Source: Halovenus sp. (lineage in GTDB: Archaea; Halobacteriota; Halobacteria; Halobacteriales; Haloarculaceae). Taken from it: DNA of 27,736 bases. This document shows positions 14,188 through 21,003 of the stretch, piece after piece. The translations under genes and the position numbers were made by a program. The notes under the pieces are model-generated. The model saw only the letters and a program-made list of their open reading frames with translations, was not told the origin of the DNA and ran no database searches. The first letter of the stretch is position 1; each line of letters begins with the position of its first letter. The stretch spans positions 1 to 27,736 of the forward strand of contig PUNZ01000145.1 of the NCBI GenBank assembly GCA_003551945.1. The letters run 5' to 3'.

Positions 14188-16224
14188 TCACTCGCGGTCG
14201 TCTCGTTGGTCCATTAACGCCACAAGCTCGTACGGGCTCTTTCCCTTTCTGATACCATCGAGCAACGCAAAGGCATCACTGGGCGAGAGGAAATGGGTGG
14301 TTATTGCCCGGCCTAACGGCGTGGGTTCTAGTCCGTCGATGAACTCATACTCAAGCAGCTTTCCGAGGGCAAACTTTGTCGGCACCTCTCCGACCATGGC
14401 ATCGTTCAGTTGTTTAGCGTGGGCTCCGCCGACGGTGACGTTTGCCAGCGTTTCGGAGATTGCGGCCTCCTCGTCATACCCGGTCTGTACCGGCTCCATC
14501 TCTCCTTTGAGCAACTTGAACGCGACTTCATCCTCGGTCATCTCTTGACTGCCGTGATAGGAACCCTCGGGTTCGACGAGCAAATAGACTGTTCCGTTAT
14601 CGTGATAATCAGGTCGTCCCGCACGGCCGAGCATCTGTGAAAACTCCTGCACGCTAAGCCATTCGATACCCATCGCTAGCGAATCAAAAATGACCTGTGA
14701 GGCGGGAAAGTCAACACCCGCAGCCAGTGCAGCCGTCGTGACGACCGCTGCGAGCTCCTGGTCTGCGAACTGTCGCTCGACGCGGTTACGACGCTTGTTA
14801 TCGAGTCCAGCGTGGTACGGGGCAGAAGCATATTCGAGTTGCCGTGAAATCTCGTGACAGCGCCGCCGTGAGTTCGTGAAAATGATTGTTTGCCCACGAT
14901 ACCCCTTGCTTGATTTGGTATCGAACGCCCGCCTGACGAGCTTATTTTCGATGTGGATTTTCTCTCGCCCGTCGACAAACGTCACGTGCCGTTCGATAGG
15001 GACTGGTCGCTCCTCAAACTCGATAAGTGTGGCTCGTAACGCACCCGCGAGCCGCTCTGGGTTCCCTACCGTCGCGGAGAGATATATCCACTGGGTGTCG
15101 CCTGCTTGTTGTCGACAGACGTGTTTGAGCCGCGAAATGAGGCCGTCGAGGCGGTGACCCCGTTCACCCTCACCGAGTGTGTGGACCTCATCGATCACGA
15201 CTGTCCCAACCTCGCCAATATCCCGGCCGGTTCGAAGCGCGTGGTCGACACCCTCATAGGTGCCGACAATCACGTCCGCACCGGGGTCAAACCGCTCGCC
15301 GCTGTCGTTGATACGGCTTGCCCCGACGCGAAGCGTCACATCGACGAGATCGCCGTACTCCTCTTGGAAGTCGTGGTATTTCTGATTGGCCAACGCGACA
15401 AGTGGGACCAAAAACAGCAGTTTCCCCTTATTATTCAGCACCCGATTGATGCCAGCCAGTTCCCCGACGAGCGTTTTCCCCGTCGCGGTGGCGCTCACAA
15501 CCAGTTGGTCCTGGCCGTCGAGACTGCCATTTTTGACTGCAAGGCTTTGAACCGGGAGGAGTGTCTCGAAGCGGTCTTCGAGTTTGTGTTGGAGTCCGGG
15601 ATGAAGCGAGAGCGAGTCGACGGGGACTGGGTCAACGTCTTCGACTGTCGGACTAATCTCATCGAATTTGGTTAGCTCGGGGTCAAGTTGTCCCTTGAGG
15701 AGGTTCGTAATCCGCTCTAAATCTTGTACTTCAAGCAGAAGTGCTTCAAGACGCTCCTGTGCTGACCCTGAAATTTTCCCGTGATAGGCGAGCTGTCGGT
15801 CAAGTTCTACCCGTGCACACTCCGGACAGATTGATTCGTTTTCGGTTTCGATTGCAGTCTCGCTCGTGATTGGGGAGTATCGGCCATCCGAGGCGCAAAA
15901 CCGACAGGTTCGGACGACTTTTGCCTCTAGCTGATAGCCATCGAATAATTCCTGAAGTTCTTCACGCCCGTGCTTTGAGGTTTGTTCAGAGATGCGAATA
16001 CGTGACGCTCTCCGTGCGATATCGACGAACTCATCAGGGCTTCGTAACTCTTCGTTCGAGCCATCGATAACCCGCAATCTGGCTGGGCGTGGGCCAGCGT
16101 TCGTCTCTTTGATTTCGAGACGGCCATGAAATAACCGTTCCCCGCCGCGGTTTGCCACAACCTGATACGCGTTCTTGCCTTCATGAAGGAACAGCGTATC
16201 GACGCGGGCAGCCTGTCGGGACAC
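14188..16224 (-). CDS. Ski2-like DEAD/DEAH-box helicase with N-terminal Cys4 zinc finger
   Basis: The 678-residue protein is a superfamily 2 helicase. The N-terminal 100 residues are followed by a zinc finger with CRFC (Cys107, Cys110) and CPEC (Cys133, Cys136). The Walker A is SATATGKT at 244-251, motif II is DEVH at 345-348, motif III is SAT at 383-385, and motif VI is QMLGRAGRPDYHDNG. The C-terminus is helical. DEVH and the layout place it with Ski2/Hel308-type proteins. The N-terminal zinc finger recalls euryarchaeal ASH-Ski2, which works with aRNase J and the exosome in RNA decay; that link is inference. DNA repair (Hel308-like) is the alternative, but the finger argues against it. It starts with GTG. 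Motifs are intact. Confidence 0.85.
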   Translation of the reverse strand: MSRQAARVDTLFLHEGKNAYQVVANRGGERLFHGRLEIKETNAGPRPARLRVIDGSNEELRSPDEFVDIARRASRIRISEQTSKHGREELQELFDGYQLEAKVVRTCRFCASDGRYSPITSETAIETENESICPECARVELDRQLAYHGKISGSAQERLEALLLEVQDLERITNLLKGQLDPELTKFDEISPTVEDVDPVPVDSLSLHPGLQHKLEDRFETLLPVQSLAVKNGSLDGQDQLVVSATATGKTLVGELAGINRVLNNKGKLLFLVPLVALANQKYHDFQEEYGDLVDVTLRVGASRINDSGERFDPGADVIVGTYEGVDHALRTGRDIGEVGTVVIDEVHTLGEGERGHRLDGLISRLKHVCRQQAGDTQWIYLSATVGNPERLAGALRATLIEFEERPVPIERHVTFVDGREKIHIENKLVRRAFDTKSSKGYRGQTIIFTNSRRRCHEISRQLEYASAPYHAGLDNKRRNRVERQFADQELAAVVTTAALAAGVDFPASQVIFDSLAMGIEWLSVQEFSQMLGRAGRPDYHDNGTVYLLVEPEGSYHGSQEMTEDEVAFKLLKGEMEPVQTGYDEEAAISETLANVTVGGAHAKQLNDAMVGEVPTKFALGKLLEYEFIDGLEPTPLGRAITTHFLSPSDAFALLDGIRKGKSPYELVALMDQRDDRE

Positions 16225-16340
16225 GACAAGTTGTAACAGCTACCCGTATTTGAGTCGTACGGACTGACTTATCCCGGCTTCTGGTCACTTACCATTGTCT
16301 CGCCTTGGAAACTAAGTAGCTGTACGTCGATTGGTCTGTT

Positions 16341-17144
16341 ATGGCCTTTCGTATGGTGCAGCCGGAGTATACCGGAGCAAACCGCTGCTATCCTTGCACG
16401 GTGGTCAATCTCGTCATTGCTGCTGTCTTTGCATTGCTGGTTGTGGGCGTAGGGGCATGGGCAGATTTTCTGGTGCTTGGTCTAATCATGGGTAGTCTCG
16501 TTGCGCTTGGTTCGGTCCTGCTCATCTATTTCCGTGGCTATCTGGTACCGGGGACCCCCGCACTTACCAGACGGTATCTGCCCGCTCGGGTGCTTGCGTT
16601 GTTTGGCAAGGAACAACCTCAGTCGGGCCAACAGCTTGAGCTCGACCCCGAGGCGGAGCTCCGGGACGCAGGCATTGTTGAACCGTGCGAGACCGGTGAC
16701 GACCTCTGTCTCACTCCTAGCTTTGCAGACGAGTGGCAATCTGAAATCAGGCGGCTTAACGGGGCCGATACCGACCGCAAGAGTCTGAATGCTGTTCTGG
16801 ATGTTGGGGATGGTGAACTGACGTTCGAGGACTATCCTGGAGCCTTCCGTGCACGAATCGGTGGTGACCGTATCGGTACATGGGAGTCGGAAGCCGCATT
16901 TCGTGCAGACCTTGCCAGTGCCACCGTCCTCAAATCACGTTATACAGATTGGAACGACCGTTCAGTGGAAGCGAAGGGACAACTCCTGCGTGCAGTCAGA
17001 CTGTTCCTCGACACCTGTCCATCCTGTGAGGAGCGCCTCACGTTCGCCGCCGAGACGGTCGAATCCTGCTGTTCAACACACGAAGTGGCCGCACTGTCGT
17101 GTGGTGGATGTGGGTCGCGACTTTTCGAGACCCGATTACCCTGA
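16341..17144 (+). CDS. Membrane protein with cytoplasmic C-terminal zinc ribbon
   Basis: I recognise only a haloarchaeal hypothetical family. The 267-residue protein starts MAFRMVQPEYTGANRCYPC, a cysteine-pair motif before two membrane helices at about 24-44 and 46-66. A soluble region (about 90-210) follows. The C-terminus (about 215-265) carries a zinc ribbon with CPSC, a pair CC, and CGGC, enough for one or two zinc sites. Cysteine pairs on both sides of the membrane segment are unusual. Start: the ATG at 16341 is favoured over the one at 16353 by an AT-rich element about 27 bases upstream. It diverges from the helicase with 116 bases between them. Function unknown; a redox or metal-sensing membrane protein is possible. 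Confidence 0.7.
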   Translation: MAFRMVQPEYTGANRCYPCTVVNLVIAAVFALLVVGVGAWADFLVLGLIMGSLVALGSVLLIYFRGYLVPGTPALTRRYLPARVLALFGKEQPQSGQQLELDPEAELRDAGIVEPCETGDDLCLTPSFADEWQSEIRRLNGADTDRKSLNAVLDVGDGELTFEDYPGAFRARIGGDRIGTWESEAAFRADLASATVLKSRYTDWNDRSVEAKGQLLRAVRLFLDTCPSCEERLTFAAETVESCCSTHEVAALSCGGCGSRLFETRLP

Positions 17145-17193
17145 TGCTGTCCGAGAAACCAGCTAACTTATTGGTACTTTGCAAAACCGTATG

Positions 17194-17203
17194 CTACTTA
17201 TCT
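17194..17203 (+). promoter_or_regulatory. TATA box of azf
   Basis: The sequence ctacttatct is centred about 28 bases before the ATG at 17227, consistent with a leaderless transcript. Confidence 0.55.
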
Positions 17204-17226
17204 CCTGTCCTGTTTATTCCAACTGA

Positions 17227-17988
17227 ATGGATGAGCCCGTTCTCCTCACTGGCGCTGGTGGACACGTCGGGCGGACGATATACGAAGGTCTGAAAGACGA
17301 GTATGACTGGCGCTTAATGTATCATAGCCAGCCCGCGGAAGAGCCTGACGTCCCATATTTTACGGGGGAAGTACAGGATATGGACGACGTAAGCCCTGCG
17401 ATGGAGGGCGTCAACGCCGTCATCCATCTCGCTGGAGACCCTCGTCGCGAAGCACCATGGCATAGCGTTCTGACCAACAACATCGACGGCACCCACACGG
17501 TCTATGAAGCAGCTGTTGAACACGATGTCGAGAAGGTCGTCTATGCCTCCTCAAATCATGCCGTCGGGGCGTTCGAAACGGACGAACGGACCCCCGAGAT
17601 GTACCGTGCTGATGACTCGTTTCGGCTTGATGGGACAGAGCTCCCGCGTCCAGGGAATAAATACGGTATCAGCAAAGCAGCCGGCGAAATAATCGGCCGA
17701 TACTATCATGATGAGTACGATATCTCCGTTTGTAACATCCGAATCGGCAATCTGAACGAGGACCATCCGCCTATTGATTATGAACGCGGACAGGCGATGT
17801 GGCTCTCAACGGCCGATTGTGCCCACATTCACGACTGTGCACTGAAGGCCGACTATGATTACGAAATTGTGTACGGTATCTCCGATAACGACCGCAAATA
17901 CTACTCCCTAGAGCGGGCGAAAGACGTGCTTAATTACAAACCCCGTGACAACTCCGCGGAATGGGATGGGGCAGAAAAGATAGTCTAA
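17227..17988 (+). CDS. azf: NAD-dependent glucose-6-phosphate dehydrogenase of the SDR type (Azf-like)
   Basis: This 253-residue extended SDR protein has the nucleotide-binding motif TGAGGHVG at residues 8-15, HLAGDPR near 68-73, ASSNHAVGA at 107-115, and the catalytic Y-x-x-x-K in KYGISK (Tyr146, Lys150). YDISVCNIRIGNLNEDHPP and YDYEIVYGISDNDRKYYSL match what I recall of Haloferax volcanii Azf (archaeal zwischenferment), the haloarchaeal glucose-6-phosphate dehydrogenase that replaces bacterial Zwf and oxidises glucose 6-phosphate with NAD+. It is slightly shorter than Haloferax Azf (about 262). Uronate dehydrogenase, a close relative, is the main alternative. It is monocistronic with its own promoter. 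Confidence 0.8.
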   Translation: MDEPVLLTGAGGHVGRTIYEGLKDEYDWRLMYHSQPAEEPDVPYFTGEVQDMDDVSPAMEGVNAVIHLAGDPRREAPWHSVLTNNIDGTHTVYEAAVEHDVEKVVYASSNHAVGAFETDERTPEMYRADDSFRLDGTELPRPGNKYGISKAAGEIIGRYYHDEYDISVCNIRIGNLNEDHPPIDYERGQAMWLSTADCAHIHDCALKADYDYEIVYGISDNDRKYYSLERAKDVLNYKPRDNSAEWDGAEKIV

Positions 17989-18005
17989 CGCTCGCTACTG
18001 CTGGC

Positions 18006-18326
18006 TTACTCTTCGTCTCGGTCGCGTTTTGCTGGCCGACCTAACTCCGCTTCGACTGCACTGACTTTCTCCTGGGCAGTCATTTCGACGGTTCGCTTGT
18101 CATCGATTTTCAAAAATGTACTGACGCGGTCGGCATCAACTGCCGTATGGGCATCACCGACAGCAGCAAGCAGTGTCTCGATATCGTCGGCCTCGATGAC
18201 GGTTCCCATCGGGTTTGTTTCGTAGCTCACATCGTGGTTGTCAAGCGCAGCGACGGCATCCGCCACGTCTGCAGCCATCCCTCCTTCTTTAACGGGAGCG
18301 ACACTCAATAATGCAACAACAGTCAT
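18006..18326 (-). CDS. MTH1187 family thiamine-binding protein
   Basis: The 106-residue protein matches the MTH1187/YkoF-like (DUF77) family: MTVVALLSVAPVKEGGMAAD with a beta strand then helix, NPMGTVIEADDIETLL in the middle, and a conserved ending helix KVSAVEAELGRPAK. Family members are ferredoxin-fold tetramers that bind thiamine or thiamine pyrophosphate; the cellular role is not settled. It follows the zinc-finger gene with three bases between stop and start, so the two form an operon read from the promoter at 18590. The tail is highly charged (RDRDEE). Confidence 0.85.
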   Translation of the reverse strand: MTVVALLSVAPVKEGGMAADVADAVAALDNHDVSYETNPMGTVIEADDIETLLAAVGDAHTAVDADRVSTFLKIDDKRTVEMTAQEKVSAVEAELGRPAKRDRDEE

Positions 18327-18329
18327 ACA

Positions 18330-18566
18330 CTACGGGGTTTGGAGACGCATCTTCGATACTTGATAAATGTTCTTTCCAATTCCTTCACCATCACAGTCCG
18401 GAGTGGGACAGCGGTAGTGCCAACCGTCCTCAGTGGCCTCCCGCTCGGCAAAGCGCGACCCACAGGATTCACAGAACAGTTCCCCGTCAGCACAGTTATC
18501 CTGGTGAAGGTCAAGCTCTAGCTCCGAACTAAATGTCCGCTTGCAGTCGCGGCACGTATAGGGCAT
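18330..18566 (-). CDS. Small double zinc-finger protein
   Basis: This 78-residue protein has two metal sites. The first is C2H2/C2HC-like (CRDCKRTFSSELELDLHQDNC), with Cys5, Cys8, His21 and Cys25 as likely ligands. The second is a zinc ribbon with CESC and a later CPTPDC. Small zinc-finger proteins are common in haloarchaea and mostly uncharacterised; some affect motility or biofilm formation. The ATG at 18566 has a TTTTATG box 27 bases upstream. It is the first gene of an operon with the thiamine-binding protein. Confidence 0.8.
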   Translation of the reverse strand: MPYTCRDCKRTFSSELELDLHQDNCADGELFCESCGSRFAEREATEDGWHYRCPTPDCDGEGIGKNIYQVSKMRLQTP

Positions 18567-18589
18567 GAGTTGAGATTCTCCGTTCTCTC

Positions 18590-18596
18590 ATAAAAT
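18590..18596 (-). promoter_or_regulatory. TATA box of the zinc-finger operon
   Basis: On the minus strand the sequence is ttttatg, centred 27 bases before the ATG at 18566, implying a leaderless two-gene transcript. Confidence 0.6.
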
Positions 18597-18674
18597 TCCA
18601 TCGGACTGTTCAGCCCCTCTGATTCTGGCGTTTCAGCGGGTTACACAAGGTACTGTCATGTGATTTTGCTAGTA

Positions 18675-18684
18675 GTTTTATATT
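18675..18684 (+). promoter_or_regulatory. Strong TATA box upstream of SRP54
   Basis: The sequence gttttatatt predicts transcription from about 18707, giving SRP54 a leader of about 80 bases that includes the 18727-18745 hairpin. A weaker element (ggcttta, near 18755-18761) would instead give a leaderless mRNA. Confidence 0.45.
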
Positions 18685-18695
18685 ACCACTGCCCT

Positions 18696-18745
18696 GTCGG
18701 TGGGTCGGGTCTTGCTTATTACGGTTACCGACTCCCGTTGTCGGT
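18696..18745 (+). promoter_or_regulatory. Repeated GTCGGT/ACCGAC motif and hairpin in the SRP54 upstream region
   Basis: ACCGAC (18727-18732) pairs with GTCGGT (18740-18745) around a 7-base loop. The same GTCGGT occurs upstream at 18696-18701 and could pair with the same ACCGAC instead. It may be an RNA switch-like element or protein-binding repeats; neither is proven. Confidence 0.35.
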
Positions 18746-18788
18746 CGAGAAAAAGGCTTTAGCGACGTGACCGCGTAGCGACGCACAA

Positions 18789-20189
18789 ATGGTACTCGAC
18801 AATTTAGGGAGTTCCCTCCGGAGCACGCTTGATAACCTCCGCGGGAAGTCCCGACTCTCAGCGGAAGATATCGAAGATGTCGTCAGAGAGATTCAACGCT
18901 CGCTGATTCAGGCAGACGTCGATATCCAACTCGTTCAGGAACTTTCGGATAACATCGAAACGCGGTCGCTGCAGGAAGAGCCTCCTGCCGGCACCTCAGC
19001 ACGAGACTGGGTTCTTCGGATTGTCTATGAAGAACTCGTCGAGTTGGTTGGTGACTCGACCGAACTGCCACTTGAAGGCCAGACTATCATGCTTGCCGGC
19101 CTCTATGGGTCAGGAAAGACCACGACCGCAGCCAAGATGGCATGGTGGTTCTCGAAAAAGGGGCTGCGCCCGGCAGTCATTCAGACGGATACGGACCGAC
19201 CCGGTGCGTACGACCAGTCAAAGCAGATGGCGGAAAACGCCGAAGTGGACTTCTACGGCGACCCTGATGAGGACGACCCAGTTACAATTGCACGAGAGGG
19301 GTTGGCGGCAACCGCGGGTGCAGATGTTCGAATTGTCGATACGGCCGGCCGCGATGGGCTCAACGAGGAACTCATCGAACAGATTGAGCGCATTGCCGCG
19401 GCTGTCGAACCCGACCGGAATCTGCTGATTCTCGATGCGGCAATGGGACAAAGCGCGAAAGACCAAGCACAAGAGTTCGAACAGGCCATCGGTATTGATG
19501 GCGTGGCAATCACCAAACTTGACGGGACAGCAAAAGGTGGTGGTGCGCTCGCTGCCGTTAACGAGACTGACTCAACCATTGCCTTCCTCGGTACCGGTGA
19601 GACAGTCAAGGATATCGAACGGTTCGAGCCATCGAGTTTCGTCTCCCGGTTGCTCGGGATGGGTGATATCAAGCAGCTTGCAGAGCGTGTTGAGCGTGCG
19701 ATGGAGGAGACGCAAGCCGAAGATGAGGATTGGGACCCTGAAGATATGCTTGAAGGGAACTTCACGCTCAGGGATATGCAAAAGCAGATGGAGGCGATGA
19801 ATAAGATGGGTCCGCTTGGACAAGTTCTGGATATGATTCCGGGAATGGGTGGCGGGTTGATGGACCAACTGCCGGATGATGCGATGGATATGACCCAAGA
19901 GCGGATGCAAGATTACAAGATCATCATGGATTCGATGACCGATGAGGAGATGGAAAATCCACGCGTTGTCGGTGCGAGTCGGATGAAGCGAATCGCTCGG
20001 GGGTCAGGCAAGCCCGAAGAACGCATCCGTGAACTGTTGGAACAACACCGAATGATGGACCGTGCGCTCAACCAGTTCCAGGGGATGGGCGATGCAGATA
20101 TGGAGCGGATGATGAAGCAAATGCAACAAGGTGGTGGCCCCGGCGGCCCCGGCGGTCCAGGAGGAATGGGCGGCAATCCGTTTGGATAA
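18789..20189 (+). CDS. srp54: Signal recognition particle protein SRP54
   Basis: SRP54 binds signal sequences through its M domain and targets ribosomes to the membrane by GTP-dependent pairing with FtsY. The 466-residue protein has an N-terminal four-helix domain (about 1-90), then the GTPase with P-loop GLYGSGKTTT at 104-113, DTDRPGAYDQ, DTAGRDG and ITKLDGTAKGGGAL. The Met-rich M domain (about 300-440) contains MNKMGPLGQVLDMIPGMGG and ERIRELLEQHRMMDRALNQF. The tail ends with a Gly-Pro repeat (GGPGGPGG). Length is typical for haloarchaea. It is monocistronic with a possible structured leader. It should act with insertases such as the DUF106 protein in this window. Confidence 0.97.
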   Translation: MVLDNLGSSLRSTLDNLRGKSRLSAEDIEDVVREIQRSLIQADVDIQLVQELSDNIETRSLQEEPPAGTSARDWVLRIVYEELVELVGDSTELPLEGQTIMLAGLYGSGKTTTAAKMAWWFSKKGLRPAVIQTDTDRPGAYDQSKQMAENAEVDFYGDPDEDDPVTIAREGLAATAGADVRIVDTAGRDGLNEELIEQIERIAAAVEPDRNLLILDAAMGQSAKDQAQEFEQAIGIDGVAITKLDGTAKGGGALAAVNETDSTIAFLGTGETVKDIERFEPSSFVSRLLGMGDIKQLAERVERAMEETQAEDEDWDPEDMLEGNFTLRDMQKQMEAMNKMGPLGQVLDMIPGMGGGLMDQLPDDAMDMTQERMQDYKIIMDSMTDEEMENPRVVGASRMKRIARGSGKPEERIRELLEQHRMMDRALNQFQGMGDADMERMMKQMQQGGGPGGPGGPGGMGGNPFG

Positions 20190-20275
20190 GCACTACACTA
20201 CTGAGCACACGGTCGCCGAATTTTGAAGACAGTTCCCTGAATGCTCTAGCGCTGTGTGTGGTCTCAACACACCAG

Positions 20276-20893
20276 TTACTCCTCAAACAGGCCTGAGACA
20301 TCTGATTCTTCGTGTTTCCGCCGCGCAACGTGCGCTGATATCCGCTCCATGATTAGCTCTCGGTGGGCTGGCTCTCGGACAAAATCAAAGAGAAGCCCAA
20401 CGAATGGATTCGACTCTTTCGCGTTGACTGCCTCCGATGCGTAGTTACTGGTCTGTTCGATGAGGGCTTCATCATATCCCTGCTCGGTTGCGATGACGGT
20501 TGCAAAAATAACGGACTCCTCAAAGTTGAGGTCGTCTGCAGTGAGCGGACTACCGTTGTAGCGGAGCTTCATTGGTGGCGCACGCTCGACCGTTTCTGGG
20601 TCCTGTTCCAATGCAGCAAGCGATGAGCGGACCGGCGCAAGAGCGACTCCACGGTACTCAGCCGGAAGTGGTGCAAGATACTCTTGTGCGCTGTTTGCCA
20701 GCCCTGTGCATCCGGCCCAGTTCCGGTTCCACGCATGATACACCGCAGCAGTAAACTGAATCAGGCCGTGTAAGAGCAACTCATCATCAGTCCCAGATGG
20801 GAGCGTGAGCCAGTGGTCTTCCCACGCATCATGTGCCGCGTGGTACTGTCCCTGATTGTAGATTGCTATTCCAGCCCGTAAGGCGGCATCCAT
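20276..20893 (-). CDS. DUF309 family protein
   Basis: The 205-residue helical protein carries the family motif YHAAHDAWEDHW at residues 17-28, with conserved His18, His21, Glu25 and Trp28, followed by LIQFTAAVYHAW. DUF309 members are small cytoplasmic helical proteins in bacteria and archaea whose biochemical role is not known; the histidines and acidic residue suggest metal binding, which is inference. The C-terminal half (about 110-205) is an extension beyond the core domain. Convergent with srp54 and divergent from the transglutaminase operon. Confidence 0.85.
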   Translation of the reverse strand: MDAALRAGIAIYNQGQYHAAHDAWEDHWLTLPSGTDDELLLHGLIQFTAAVYHAWNRNWAGCTGLANSAQEYLAPLPAEYRGVALAPVRSSLAALEQDPETVERAPPMKLRYNGSPLTADDLNFEESVIFATVIATEQGYDEALIEQTSNYASEAVNAKESNPFVGLLFDFVREPAHRELIMERISAHVARRKHEESDVSGLFEE

Positions 20894-21003
20894 TACGTTC
20901 TAGCGGTATGGTTGCGTTTCGCTAGTATTCTTCGGTGGCCTATTCAGATTCGGGCGTTATTGTTATCCCTGAGCGATACGACAGTTTAATCGACACGTGA
21001 GCT

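Noticed and set aside
20255..20275. GTGTG/CACAC hairpin between srp54 and DUF309
   Set aside because: Only five base pairs without a T-run; too weak to call a terminator.
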